DNA of 45,422 nt from Candidatus Rokuibacteriota bacterium (GTDB taxonomy: Bacteria; Methylomirabilota; Methylomirabilia; Rokubacteriales; CSP1-6). The stretch spans positions 1-45,422 of the forward strand of contig QHRW01000127.1 of the NCBI GenBank assembly GCA_003220265.1, read 5' to 3'. Made by a program: the position numbers and the translations under genes. Shown here piece by piece: positions 7,067-15,615 of the stretch. How positions within the stretch are numbered: the first letter of the stretch is position 1; each line of letters opens with the position of its first letter. The notes below the pieces were generated by a model. That model ran no database searches. It was not told where the DNA came from and saw only the letters and a list, made by a program, of their open reading frames with translations.

Positions 7067-8749
7067 GTGCGCTGGCGGCACCTCGACCGCTCCCTGCTGC
7101 TCTGGCTGCTGGCCGCCGGCGTGCTGGTGGCGCTCGTCGCCAATCCCATCGCGCGCCTGCTGTGGACGAGCGTGCAGGGCGCCGGCGGCCTCACGCTCGA
7201 CAACTACGTCACCGCGTTCAGCCGCTGGCGCTACGTGGAGGCGCTCGGCAACTCGCTGATCCTGGGGCTCTCCGTCGGCGTGCTGTGCGCGGTGTTCGGC
7301 GTGCCGATGGCGTGGGCCGTATCGCGCACGGACATGCCGGGCAAGAGCCTGGTGTGGATCGCCGTGCTGGGCACCTTCATCGTGCCGAACTACCTGAGCG
7401 CGGTCGCCTGGATCCTGCTGGCCGGCCCCAACGCCGGCTGGCTCAACCGGAGCTGGACGGCGCTCACCGGCGCCGCCGCCGGCCCGTTCAACATCTATTC
7501 GATGCCGGGGCTCGTGCTGGTCGTGGCCGCCTCGTCGTTTCCCTACATGTTCGTGTTCACGCGCTCGGCGCTGGATCTCATCTCCTCCGAGATGGAGGAC
7601 GCCGCCACCACGCTGGGCGCCGGACTCTGGCGCACCACGCTGCGCGTGACGCTGCCGCTGACGCTGCCGGCCATCCTGGCCGCGTTCATCGTGGCCTTCC
7701 TGGAGGCCATCGCCATCTTCGGCGCGCCGGCGCTCATCGCCCTGCCCGGGCGCTTCCAGGTGGTGACCACCATGCTCTGGCAGTTCTTCGAGTTCCCGCC
7801 GAAGGTCGAGGTGGCCGCGGCCTATGCCATGCCGCTGCTGGCCATCACCGTGCTGCTCTTCTGGCTCCAGCAGCGCATCATCGCCCGCAAGGGCTACATC
7901 GCGCTGACGGGCAAGGGCGGGGAGCGGCGCATGGTGCGGCTGGGACGGTGGCGCTGGGTCGTGCTGGGCTACTGCCTGTTCGTGACGTCGCTGTCGTTCT
8001 TCCTGCCGATGCTGGTCGTGCTGCAGGCGGCCTTCGCCAAGGCGTGGGGCCGCGGCTTCTCGCTCGACAACCTCACGCTGCACAACCTGCGCTTCGTGCT
8101 GGTCGATCAGCCGCTCACGCGCGCCGCCACCGTCCACACGTTCGTGTACGGCGGCGTGTCGGCCATGCTGGCGCTGGTCCTGGCGCTGGCCATCGCCTAC
8201 ATCGTGCGCCGGGGCCTGGTGCCGTACGGGCGTGCGCTCTCCTACGTGGCCATGGCGCCGTTCGTGATCCCCGGCATCGTGCTGGCCATCGGCTTCTACG
8301 CCTCCTACACCTCGCCGCCGCTCGTGCTGTACGGAACCGCGTGGATCCTGATCCTGGCCTTCACGACGCGCTTCCTGCCGATCGCCTATGCCAACAGCGA
8401 CGCCGCGCTGCGCAGTATCAATCCCGAGCTGGAGGACGCGGTCAGGATCCTCGGCGGCGGCCGGTTGCTGGCGCTGCGCCGGGTGGTGGGGCCGCTGCTC
8501 AAGCGCGGACTGGCGGGCGCCTTCATCCTCGTCTTCATCCCGGCCACGCGTGAGCTGAGCAGCGCGATCTTCCTCTGCACGGCGGGCACCCAGGTGCTGG
8601 CCGTGCTGCTCTTCGACAAGAGCGACGAGGGAAACTTCGAGTACCTGTCGGCCATCGGGCTCATCCTGGTGCTGGGCACGGTGGCCATGGTGCTGGCCGG
8701 CTTCCGCCTGGTCGGCCGCGACTTCATGCTGCGGCGGACGGCGACATGA
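7067..8749 (+). CDS. ABC transporter permease, fused double-domain (FbpB/ThiP type)
   Basis: 560 residues with about twelve membrane helices in two homologous halves. Each half carries the permease loop that contacts the ATPase: EMEDAATTLGAGLWRTTLRV in the first half and ELEDAVRILGGGRLLALRRV in the second, both of the E-x-x-D-A-A-x-x-L-G type. This two-in-one permease is normal for iron/thiamine-type importers. It starts at GTG 7067, 6 bp after the binding-protein stop, and ends overlapping the ATPase start (ATGA at 8746-8749), so the three genes form one operon. Confidence 0.9.
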   Translation: MRWRHLDRSLLLWLLAAGVLVALVANPIARLLWTSVQGAGGLTLDNYVTAFSRWRYVEALGNSLILGLSVGVLCAVFGVPMAWAVSRTDMPGKSLVWIAVLGTFIVPNYLSAVAWILLAGPNAGWLNRSWTALTGAAAGPFNIYSMPGLVLVVAASSFPYMFVFTRSALDLISSEMEDAATTLGAGLWRTTLRVTLPLTLPAILAAFIVAFLEAIAIFGAPALIALPGRFQVVTTMLWQFFEFPPKVEVAAAYAMPLLAITVLLFWLQQRIIARKGYIALTGKGGERRMVRLGRWRWVVLGYCLFVTSLSFFLPMLVVLQAAFAKAWGRGFSLDNLTLHNLRFVLVDQPLTRAATVHTFVYGGVSAMLALVLALAIAYIVRRGLVPYGRALSYVAMAPFVIPGIVLAIGFYASYTSPPLVLYGTAWILILAFTTRFLPIAYANSDAALRSINPELEDAVRILGGGRLLALRRVVGPLLKRGLAGAFILVFIPATRELSSAIFLCTAGTQVLAVLLFDKSDEGNFEYLSAIGLILVLGTVAMVLAGFRLVGRDFMLRRTAT

Positions 8750-9852
8750 GCAAGCTGGTCCTCACCGGCGTGGGCTGCCGCTTCGGCAACGTGGCCGCCG
8801 TGGACGACCTGAGCCTGGCGATGGCCGCGGGCGAGTTCGTCTCGCTCCTCGGCCCCTCGGGCTGCGGCAAGACGACCACGCTGCGCATGATCGCCGGGCT
8901 GCTCCATCCCACCAGCGGGACGATCACGATGGACGGCGAGGTCATCTCCTCACCCGGCTCCTCGCTGCCGCCCGAGAAGCGCAACATGTCGATGATCTTC
9001 CAGAGCTACGCGATCTGGCCCAACATGACGGTGGCCGAGAACGTCGGCTTCGGCCTGGAGATCCGCCGCTTCTCGCGCGCCGACATCCGCGCCAAGGTCG
9101 ACCAGATCCTGGAGGTGGTGCACCTCGGCCACCTGCGCGACCGCTATCCCTCCGAGCTGTCGGGCGGCCAGCAGCAGCGCGTGGCCCTGGCCCGCGCCAT
9201 CGTGGTGCAACCGGCGGTGCTCCTGCTGGACGAGCCGCTCTCCAATCTCGACGCCAACCTGCGCGAGGAGATGCGCTACGAGATCCGGCGGCTGCACGAC
9301 GAGTTCCACATCACCACGGTCTACGTCACGCACGACCAGGCCGAGGCCATGGTCACCTCCGATCGCATCGCGGTCATGAACCAGGGGCGGATCGAGCAGG
9401 TGGACGCGCCGCGCACGCTCTATGCGCGCCCGCGCACACGCTTCGTGGCCGGCTTCATCGGCCGCACGAACTTCCTGGACGGCGAGGTCCACGGCGACAA
9501 GGTGCTCTTCGACCACTTCACGATCCCCCTGGCCCGCTTCCCCGAGGCGGGGGCCCTGCACGGCCGGGTCTCCTTCTCGCTCCGGCCGCAGAGCATCCAT
9601 CTCCATCGCGTGCGGGTGCCCCAGCAGCCCCTGGGCGCGGCTGAAGGCGCGTGCGTCATCGCCGGCCGGGTGGTCCAGCGCGCCTATCTCGGCGAGCACT
9701 GGGACTACGCCGTCCGCCCGCTCGCCAGCGCGCTGCAGCTGCGCGTCACCGCGCGGCCCCACGAGGTCTTCGAGGTGAACGAATCCGTCTGGTTGGAGCT
9801 CGATCCCGGGCAGTTGGCGCACATCCATGATAAGGTGGCTCATCCAGGATGA
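8746..9852 (+). CDS. ABC transporter ATP-binding protein (PotA/FbpC type)
   Basis: 368 residues. Walker A GPSGCGKT at 36-43, Q-loop in IFQSYAIWPNMTVAENV, signature LSGGQQQR starting at residue 138, Walker B VLLLDEP at 158-164, and switch His in VYVTHDQAEA. The C-terminal ~120 residues form a TOBE-like regulatory domain (FSLRPQSIHLH). IWP replaces the usual LFP after the Q-loop, a variation seen in the iron/polyamine group. It energises the double permease encoded upstream. The gene overlaps the permease stop and the next small gene by 4 nt each, so all four genes are probably co-translated. Confidence 0.93.
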   Translation: MSKLVLTGVGCRFGNVAAVDDLSLAMAAGEFVSLLGPSGCGKTTTLRMIAGLLHPTSGTITMDGEVISSPGSSLPPEKRNMSMIFQSYAIWPNMTVAENVGFGLEIRRFSRADIRAKVDQILEVVHLGHLRDRYPSELSGGQQQRVALARAIVVQPAVLLLDEPLSNLDANLREEMRYEIRRLHDEFHITTVYVTHDQAEAMVTSDRIAVMNQGRIEQVDAPRTLYARPRTRFVAGFIGRTNFLDGEVHGDKVLFDHFTIPLARFPEAGALHGRVSFSLRPQSIHLHRVRVPQQPLGAAEGACVIAGRVVQRAYLGEHWDYAVRPLASALQLRVTARPHEVFEVNESVWLELDPGQLAHIHDKVAHPG

Positions 9853-10142
9853 GCGCACGCAGGAATTACGGGTTCGACCGCCGGCAGCGTGAGGCGACGC
9901 GGAAGTCGCGTCAAGAAGCCAAGCGCGAGCGCAAGGCCGAGCGGGCCACCGAGGGCGCCACCGGCCCCGAGATGGGCGAGGCCCAGCAGGCAAGCGCGCC
10001 GGCCGGGCAGTGGGAGTGGTTCTCGGCGAGCCGCGGGCGCGTCGCCGCCACCGCGCCCAAGCAGCGGCCCACGGTCGAAGGTCCCGACGACTGGGTCTTG
10101 CTCACCGAGGTGGGTGACGAGGCGCCGGAGTCGGGCGCCTAG
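9849..10142 (+). CDS. Small basic hypothetical protein in the transporter operon
   Basis: 97 residues, overlapping the ATPase stop by ATGA. The first ~35 residues (NYGFDRRQREATRKSRQEAK onward) are strongly basic and predicted to form one charged helix; the middle is low-complexity Ala/Gly/Pro; the end is acidic (DDWVLLTEVGDEAPES). No enzymatic motif or membrane segment is visible. Similar short proteins with an N-Y-G-F-x-(K/R)-R start and a Lys/Arg-rich helix are common hypothetical proteins in Proteobacteria and related phyla, possibly nucleic-acid binding; I do not know a function. Its TAG stop lies in a CTAG palindrome that also gives the stop of the convergent small gene. Confidence 0.65.
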   Translation: MSARRNYGFDRRQREATRKSRQEAKRERKAERATEGATGPEMGEAQQASAPAGQWEWFSASRGRVAATAPKQRPTVEGPDDWVLLTEVGDEAPESGA

Positions 10143-10231
10143 GGCAGCGGCAGGCTCCGGGACGCCACGACCTCCAGCGCGCCCAGCGCCAGCACGAGCA
10201 GCGTGACCATGACGAAGACAAAGGTCCGCAT
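10139..10231 (-). CDS. Tiny single-pass membrane protein (30 aa)
   Basis: A 30-codon frame, MRTFVFVMVTLLVLALGALE and ten further residues, with a strong GGAAGGAGGGG ribosome site 8-10 nt upstream of the ATG at 10231. Nearly the whole peptide is one hydrophobic helix followed by a short polar tail. A longer version from ATG 10270 (MNCQDCREGGDAGM..., 43 aa) is in frame and has its own GGGGAG only 2 nt away; it would add a CxxC pair. Its stop shares bases with the stop of the convergent basic-protein gene. Small hydrophobic peptides like this often bind membrane complexes, but no function can be named. Confidence 0.55.
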   Translation of the reverse strand: MRTFVFVMVTLLVLALGALEVVASRSLPLP

Positions 10232-10382
10232 GCCGGCATCCCCTCCTTCCCGACAGTCCTGACAGTTCATCACTCCCCTTGGATGCGCCGCCGGCCGCCG
10301 GAGATTCCGCCGTCGCCGGCGTTTGTCGCGCCGAATCGGGCCCGCGAATCCGGTCATCTCAATCGGCAAAGGAGAATGAAAG

Positions 10383-10814
10383 ATGACCAAGCGGATCCTG
10401 GCGCCGATCGGCGCCGAAGAGCGCAGCGAAGCCATCGTGCCGCTGGTGGCGGCGCTGGCGCGTGAGTCCGGCGCTACCGTCCGTCTGCTGCGCGTGTTCG
10501 CCGTGCCCGAGCGCATCGTGGGCACCAACGGCCGCACGGTGGCCTACGTCGATCAGGAGATGGCGCGCCTGACGGACAAGGGCCTCGAGGAGCTGGCCCG
10601 TATCGAGACGGCGCTGCCGGGCGTGCCGGTCGAGCGCATCGTGCGGTTCGGCGATCCCGAGGAGGAGATCCTCGTGGAGGCTGAGGCGTTCGGCGCCGAC
10701 CTCATCGCGCTCACCACGCCCAGGCGCGGCCGCCTGCAGCGCGTGCTCGCGCCCGACGTGGCCGAGCGGGTGGCCGACAAGGCGGGAATTCCGGCGGTCG
10801 TGCTGCGCGGCTAA
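10383..10814 (+). CDS. Universal stress protein, UspA family
   Basis: 143 residues with the UspA Rossmann-like fold: KRILAPIGAEERSEAIVPLV at the start, VERIVRFGDPEEEILVEAEA in the middle and a final AGIPAVVLRG strand. The ATP-binding G-x-x-G-x(9)-G-(S/T) loop is altered here (TTPRRGRLQRVLAPDVAERV), so nucleotide binding is uncertain. Strong AAAGGAGAA ribosome site just upstream. It stands alone between the tiny membrane protein and a convergent membrane-protein gene that overlaps its stop by 4 nt. A second, more diverged relative lies at 17.8 kb. Confidence 0.85.
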   Translation: MTKRILAPIGAEERSEAIVPLVAALARESGATVRLLRVFAVPERIVGTNGRTVAYVDQEMARLTDKGLEELARIETALPGVPVERIVRFGDPEEEILVEAEAFGADLIALTTPRRGRLQRVLAPDVAERVADKAGIPAVVLRG

Positions 10815-11413
10815 CGCGCAGCACGGCCGGCGGTTCGCGCGAGCCGCCAGACGATGAGCGCGTGGCTGGCGATGATCAGCGGCACCAGCCACGTCGGCAG
10901 GAGACTGAGCGGCAGCTCGAGGAGCGGTTGCAGCGCAGCCGGATCGGCGATGCCGACGCGGGTCGCCGTGACGACCACGAACAGGATGTCCACCAGCCCG
11001 ACGAGATTCCAGGCGCTATAGAGTCGCCGGCCACCGGGCGTGTCCGGGGTCACTCCCACCAGCAGCCCGAGCGCGAGCAGGGCCACCAGCATGTCGCCGA
11101 CGCCGCCCGGCACCGCGAACGCATAGGGCAGCTCGCCGCGCCGGTAGAGGACGAGAAAGTACGCGCCGGCGAGCAGGCGCGTGAGATGCAGCGCGACCAG
11201 CACGCGCAGGTCGACGCCTCGCGCCCACCGCCGGACGGGCGGAAGCACGGCGACCGAGACGAGCGACAGCAGCGTGAGCGCCCCGACGATGGCCTGCGGC
11301 GCCGGCGGGCGTAGCGATTGCGTGTAACCGAAGGCGGCAGCGGCCGTCGCCCCCGCGAGCCAGAGGCCTCCGAGCACGAGCACCATGGTGGAGCCGTGGC
11401 TGTCGTCACGCAT
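10811..11413 (-). CDS. Hypothetical integral membrane protein
   Basis: 200 residues with about six hydrophobic helices (for example VLVLGGLWLAGATAAAAFGY, IVGALTLLSLVSVAVL, VGDMLVALLALGLLVGV, LVGLVDILFVVVTATRVGI and WLVPLIIASHALIVWRLA). I do not recognise a named family; the overall pattern of a conserved Y-F-x-x-L-x-R-R-G-E-L-P-x-x-F-A loop and an N-x-x-G-x-x-D helix is that of uncharacterised small membrane proteins. ATG 11413 is chosen over GTG 11419 because GGGGGGAG lies 5 nt upstream of it. The gene is convergent with UspA, overlapping its stop. Confidence 0.65.
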   Translation of the reverse strand: MRDDSHGSTMVLVLGGLWLAGATAAAAFGYTQSLRPPAPQAIVGALTLLSLVSVAVLPPVRRWARGVDLRVLVALHLTRLLAGAYFLVLYRRGELPYAFAVPGGVGDMLVALLALGLLVGVTPDTPGGRRLYSAWNLVGLVDILFVVVTATRVGIADPAALQPLLELPLSLLPTWLVPLIIASHALIVWRLARTAGRAAR

Positions 11414-11468
11414 GCGCACTCCCCCCTTCGCTTGATTTCAGCGGCGGGCAGCCCTACTGTTCAGGCCC

Positions 11469-13010
11469 ATGACGCCCGCCACCGCTCGCCGAATCGCCGT
11501 GCTCGCCGGGCTCACGCTCCTCGCGCTCGCTGCCCCGCTCGGCGCCTTTGCCGCCGAGGGTGAGCTGCGCTGGGGGCTGCACGTCACGCTCGCCGCCAAG
11601 TGGCTCGACCCGGCCGAGACCGAGGCGTTCAACACGCCGTACATGATCATGTACGCGGTGCACGACGCGCTGGTGAAGCCGATGCCCGCGGGCATGACGA
11701 CACCCAGCCTGGCCGAGTCGTGGCGCGAGTCGCCCGATCATCTCACCTATACGTTCACGCTGCGCAAGACCGCCAGGTTCCACGACGGCTCGCCGGTGAC
11801 GCCTGAGGACGTGAAGTTCTCATGGGAGCGATACAAAGGAGCGAGCGCCACCCTCCTCAAGGAGAAGGTCAAGGACGTCCAGGTCGCGGCGCCGAACCAG
11901 GTGCGCTTCGTCCTCAAGGAGCCGTGGCCGGACTTCATGCTGTTCTACGGCACCACCGCCTCCGGCGCCGGCTGGATCGTCCCCAAGCACTACGTCGAGA
12001 AGGTCGGCGACGACGGCTTCAAGAAGGCGCCCGTGGGCGCGGGGCCCTACAAGGTCGTCTCCTTCAATCCGGGCGTGGAGATCGTGCTGGAGGCCTTCGA
12101 CGCGTACTGGCGGAAAGCCCCCAGCGTCAAGCGCCTGGTCATGCGCACGATGACGGAGGAGACCACGCGCGCCGCCGCCCTCAAGCGCGGCGAGGTGGAC
12201 ATCGTCTACCTGCTCACGGGGCCCGTCGCCGAGGAGATCCGCAAGACGCCCAACTTCCGTCTGGAGGCGCCGCTGCTCTCCGGCGCCTTCTGGATCGACC
12301 TGCCGGACCAGTGGGACCCGAAGTCCCCGTGGCACGACAAGCGCGTGCGGCTGGCCGCCAATCACGCCGTCGATCGCCAGGCGATCAACCAGGCCGAGAC
12401 GCTCGGACTCTCGCGGCTGACCGGCTCGATCGTGCCGCGCGTCTTCCAGTTCGCGCTGCCGGTGGAGCCGCTGCCCTACGATCCCGGCAAGGCCAAGAAG
12501 CTGCTGGCCGAGGCCGGCTATCCCAACGGCTTCGACGCCGGCGACTTCACGCCGTTCCCGCCGTACTTCTCCATGGCCGAGGCCGTCCTGAGCAACCTGC
12601 AGGAGGTCGGCATCCGCAGCCGCCTGCGCACGATGGAGCGGGCGGCCTACTTCAGCGCGTGGCGTGACAAGAAGCTGCACGGGATGATCCTCGTCGTCAC
12701 CGCGCCGATGGGCAACGCGGCCACCCGCCTCGAGCCGTACGCCATCAAGAACGGCATCTACGCCTACGGCTCGCTGCCCCAGGTGGACGACCTCTACGTC
12801 CAGCAGGCGCGCGAGGTGGACGTGAAGAGACGCGAGGCGCTGGTGCACCAGATCCAGAAGACGATCACCGACCACGTCATGCACGTGCCGATCTACGAGC
12901 TGGCCTTCATCTGGGGCGTGGGCCCGCGCGTGGACGTCAGCGGCGCCAAGCTCATTCCCGGTCACGCCTACTCGGCGCCGTTCGAAGACCTGAAGCTCAA
13001 GAAGCCCTGA
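11469..13010 (+). CDS. Peptide/nickel-type ABC transporter substrate-binding protein (SBP_bac_5)
   Basis: 513 residues with a signal peptide (RRIAVLAGLTLLALAAPLGAF core, cut near AFAAEG). The mature protein has the family 5 pattern: WGLHVTLAAKWLDPAETEAF, LAESWRESPDHLTYTFTLRK, ARFHDGSPVTPEDVKFSWER, VGAGPYKVVSFNPG and the C-terminal HVPIYELAFIWGVGPRV. It should bind an oligopeptide or other larger solute in the periplasm. No permease or ATPase gene lies next to it; the nearest DppB/DppC genes are 21 kb away and have their own binding protein. It is therefore an orphan binding protein in this window. Confidence 0.9.
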   Translation: MTPATARRIAVLAGLTLLALAAPLGAFAAEGELRWGLHVTLAAKWLDPAETEAFNTPYMIMYAVHDALVKPMPAGMTTPSLAESWRESPDHLTYTFTLRKTARFHDGSPVTPEDVKFSWERYKGASATLLKEKVKDVQVAAPNQVRFVLKEPWPDFMLFYGTTASGAGWIVPKHYVEKVGDDGFKKAPVGAGPYKVVSFNPGVEIVLEAFDAYWRKAPSVKRLVMRTMTEETTRAAALKRGEVDIVYLLTGPVAEEIRKTPNFRLEAPLLSGAFWIDLPDQWDPKSPWHDKRVRLAANHAVDRQAINQAETLGLSRLTGSIVPRVFQFALPVEPLPYDPGKAKKLLAEAGYPNGFDAGDFTPFPPYFSMAEAVLSNLQEVGIRSRLRTMERAAYFSAWRDKKLHGMILVVTAPMGNAATRLEPYAIKNGIYAYGSLPQVDDLYVQQAREVDVKRREALVHQIQKTITDHVMHVPIYELAFIWGVGPRVDVSGAKLIPGHAYSAPFEDLKLKKP

Positions 13011-13028
13011 GCCGCGCCGGCACCCGCC

Positions 13029-13480
13029 ATGCCACGGATCGCGGAGTGCTTCCACTCGATCCAGGGCGAGGGCGTCAGCGCCGGCGTGCCGTGCGTCTTC
13101 GTCCGCCTGCAGGGCTGCTCGGTCGGCTGCCGCTGGTGTGACACGAAATACTCGTGGGATCCCGCCGGCGGCCGCGAGCAGACGCGGGCTCCGGCGTGTC
13201 CGAGGCCACGCGCGTCAACCCCGCCGCCATCGCCGATTTCCTCGCGCGCGAGGCCTGGTGGAAGTTCGTCGTGGCCGAGCCCGGCGACGTCGACGAGGTG
13301 CTCGGCCTCCTGGCGCGGTTCGCGCTGCCGCGCGAGCGCGTGCTGTTGATGCCCGAGGGCATCCGGCGCGACGAGATCCTGGCGCGCTCGGCCTGGGTCG
13401 TCGAGGCGTGCCGCCGACACGGCTTGCGCTACTCCCCTCGCCTGCACGTGATGCTGTGGGGCGCACGCCGGGGCGTCTGA
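13029..13480 (+). pseudogene. queE: queE (7-carboxy-7-deazaguanine synthase) remnant with internal deletion and frameshift
   Basis: From ATG 13029 the frame reads PRIAECFHSIQGEGVSAGVP and then LQGCSVGCRWCDTKYSWDPA, which is the N-terminus of QueE with its radical-SAM C-x3-C-x2-C cluster motif. After GGREQT (about 13183) this frame loses similarity. The C-terminal part of QueE (SEATRVNPAAIADFLA, WWKFVVAEPGDVDEVL, RVLLMPEGI, and the final RLHVMLWGARRGV) is present from about 13193 to 13480 but in the next frame. The whole middle, including the TGGEP SAM-binding strand, is missing, so the product cannot be functional as written. An intact QueE is normally about 210-240 residues; here only about 150 codons remain. 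Confidence 0.8.
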
Positions 13481-13497
13481 GCGGTCCGCGCGACGCC

Positions 13498-13526
13498 TTG
13501 ACGGATCACCACACTGGCACTACTGT
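13498..13526 (+). promoter_or_regulatory. Candidate sigma70-type promoter of hyuAB
   Basis: TTGACG (13498-13503), 17-nt spacer, TACTGT (13521-13526). The predicted transcript start falls at about 13533, next to the GTG at 13534, so the hyuA message may be leaderless. No ribosome site is visible upstream of either candidate GTG. Confidence 0.35.
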
Positions 13527-13533
13527 GCCGCGC

Positions 13534-15615
13534 GTGAGCTACTCGCTCGGCATCGACATCGGCGGCACGTTCACCGACATCGTCGTCTACGACCACGCGC
13601 GCGGCCGCCAGCTCAACCGCAAGGTCCTCACCACCCACGACGATCCGGCGCGCGCCGTCGCCACGGGCGTGGACGGCATCCTGCGCGCGCACCAGTTGCC
13701 GCCGCGCGAGTTCACGCGCGTGGTCCACGCCACCACGCTCTTCACCAACGCGCTGATCGAGCGGCGCGGCGCCGTCACCGGCCTGCTCACCACCGCCGGC
13801 TTCGCCGACACGCTGGAGATCGGCCGCGAGCGCAAGTTCGAGCTCTACGACCTCAACATCGCCAAGCCGGAGCCGCTGGTGCCGCGCCCGCTGCGCCAGG
13901 AAGTGGCCGAGCGCGTGCGCGCCGACGGCTCGGTGGCGCGCAAGCTCTCGACCGCCGAGGTCACCGCCCGGGCGAGACGCCTGGTGGACGCCGGCGTCAC
14001 CTCGATCGCCGTGGTCTTCCTGCACGCGTATGCGAACCCGCGGCACGAAGCCCAGACCGCCGCGCTGATCGCCCGGCGCCATCCGAAGGTGGCGGTGACG
14101 ACGTCGCACGAGGTGGCGCCGGAGATCCGCGAGTACGAGCGCGCCTCCACCACGGTGGCCAACGCCTACATCAAGCCGCTCGCGCGCCAGTACCTCGACG
14201 CCATGGCCCGGCGCGTGGCCGGCCTCGGCATTCCGGCTCCGCTCCTGCTCATGCTGTCGAGCGGCGGCCTCACCCACGTGGCCGAGGCCGAGCGGACGCC
14301 CGTGCAGATGCTCGAGTCCGGCCCGGCCGCCGGCGCGCTCGCCGCCGCGTTCTTCGGCCGCGAGGACAGCCGCGGCAACCTCCTCGCCTTCGACATGGGC
14401 GGCACCACCGCCAAGCTCTCGCTGGTGGACGGCGGCGAGCCGCTGACGGCATACGCGTTCGAGGCGGCGCGGCAGAAGCGCTTCCTCGAGGGCAGCGGGC
14501 TGCCCATCCGCATCTCCACCATCGAGCTGATCGAGATCGGCGCCGGCGGCGGCTCCATCGCCTCGATGGACGAGATCGGCCTGCTCAAGGTGGGCCCGCG
14601 CAGCGCCGGCTCGCAGCCGGGCCCCGCCGCCTACGGCCTCGGCGGCACCGAGCCCACGGTGACCGACGCCGACTTCCTGCTCGGCTACCTCAATCCCGAG
14701 TACTTCGCCGGCGGCGAGATGCGCATCGACATGGCGGCCGCGCGCCCTGCGCTCGAGCGGTTGGCGGCGCGCCTGAAGCTCTCGCTCACGGAGGCCGCGT
14801 GGGGCATCCACGACGTGGTCAACGAGAACATGGCGGGCGCCGCGCGCGTGCACATCGCCGAGCGCGGGCGCGACCCGCGCGACTATGCGCTGCTCTGCAC
14901 CGGCGGCGCGGGGCCGGTCCACGCCTACTACGTGGCGCGCAAGCTGGGCCTGCGCCAGGTGATCTGCCCGCCGGCCGCCGGCGTGGCCTCCGCGCTCGGC
15001 CTGCTGCTGGCGCCGGCGCGCGTGGATCGCGTGGCCACGGTGGGCCTGCGGCTCGATCGCGACAGCCCGGCTGCGCTGGAGCAGGCCTTCCGCAAGCTGG
15101 AGGACGAGGCGCGCGCGGTGATGGCCGACACCGGGCTCAAGCTCGAGTCGGCCACCGTGCGCCGGCTGGCCGACGGGCGCTTCATGGGCCAGGGCTTCGA
15201 TCTCGTCGTGGACCTGCCCGACGGGCCTTACGACGACTCGCGCGAGAGCCGCGCGCGCCTGACCGCGGCTTTCGAGAGCGCGTATCGCGAGAAGTTCGCG
15301 CTCACGCCGCCCGACGTGCCCGTGGAGTTCATCAACATCCGCGTCGCCGTGCGCGCGCCGGTGGCCGGCGCCGAGGTGGCCGCCCACGGCGAGGCCGGCG
15401 GCCGCGGCAACGCGGTGAAGGGTGTGCGCCAGGCCTATTTTCCCGAGCACCGCGGCTTCGAGGCCACCACCGTATACGACCGCGCCAAGCTCGCGTCCGG
15501 CGACGAGCTCAGGGGACCGGCCGTGGTGGAAGAGGAGGGCTCCACGCTCGTCATCGGCCCCGGCGGGACCGCCCGCGTGGCGCCGAGCGGCAACCTCATC
15601 GTGACGCTGCCATGA
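13534..15615 (+). CDS. hyuA: Hydantoinase/oxoprolinase family protein, HyuA type (N-methylhydantoinase A)
   Basis: About 693 residues. The N-terminus SYSLGIDIGGTFTDIVVYD is the phosphate-1 loop of the actin-like ATPase fold, followed by VVHATTLFTNALIERRGA and GFADTLEIGRER typical of HyuA. Later motifs are LESGPAAGALAAAFFG, FDMGGTTAKLSLVDGG and GGAGPVHAYYVARKLGL. HyuA with HyuB hydrolyses cyclic amides such as hydantoins or 5-oxoproline using ATP, or carboxylates ketones in related enzymes. I chose GTG 13534 (VSYSLG) because a promoter places the transcript start there; GTG 13525 adds three residues and is equally open. The stop overlaps the hyuB start by 4 nt, so the two subunits are translated together. 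Confidence 0.9.
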   Translation: MSYSLGIDIGGTFTDIVVYDHARGRQLNRKVLTTHDDPARAVATGVDGILRAHQLPPREFTRVVHATTLFTNALIERRGAVTGLLTTAGFADTLEIGRERKFELYDLNIAKPEPLVPRPLRQEVAERVRADGSVARKLSTAEVTARARRLVDAGVTSIAVVFLHAYANPRHEAQTAALIARRHPKVAVTTSHEVAPEIREYERASTTVANAYIKPLARQYLDAMARRVAGLGIPAPLLLMLSSGGLTHVAEAERTPVQMLESGPAAGALAAAFFGREDSRGNLLAFDMGGTTAKLSLVDGGEPLTAYAFEAARQKRFLEGSGLPIRISTIELIEIGAGGGSIASMDEIGLLKVGPRSAGSQPGPAAYGLGGTEPTVTDADFLLGYLNPEYFAGGEMRIDMAAARPALERLAARLKLSLTEAAWGIHDVVNENMAGAARVHIAERGRDPRDYALLCTGGAGPVHAYYVARKLGLRQVICPPAAGVASALGLLLAPARVDRVATVGLRLDRDSPAALEQAFRKLEDEARAVMADTGLKLESATVRRLADGRFMGQGFDLVVDLPDGPYDDSRESRARLTAAFESAYREKFALTPPDVPVEFINIRVAVRAPVAGAEVAAHGEAGGRGNAVKGVRQAYFPEHRGFEATTVYDRAKLASGDELRGPAVVEEEGSTLVIGPGGTARVAPSGNLIVTLP

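Noticed and set aside
10290..10345. Minus-strand CGGCGCG-N4-ACGCC resembling a sigma54 site
   Set aside because: The -12 element lacks TTGC; spacing alone is not enough.
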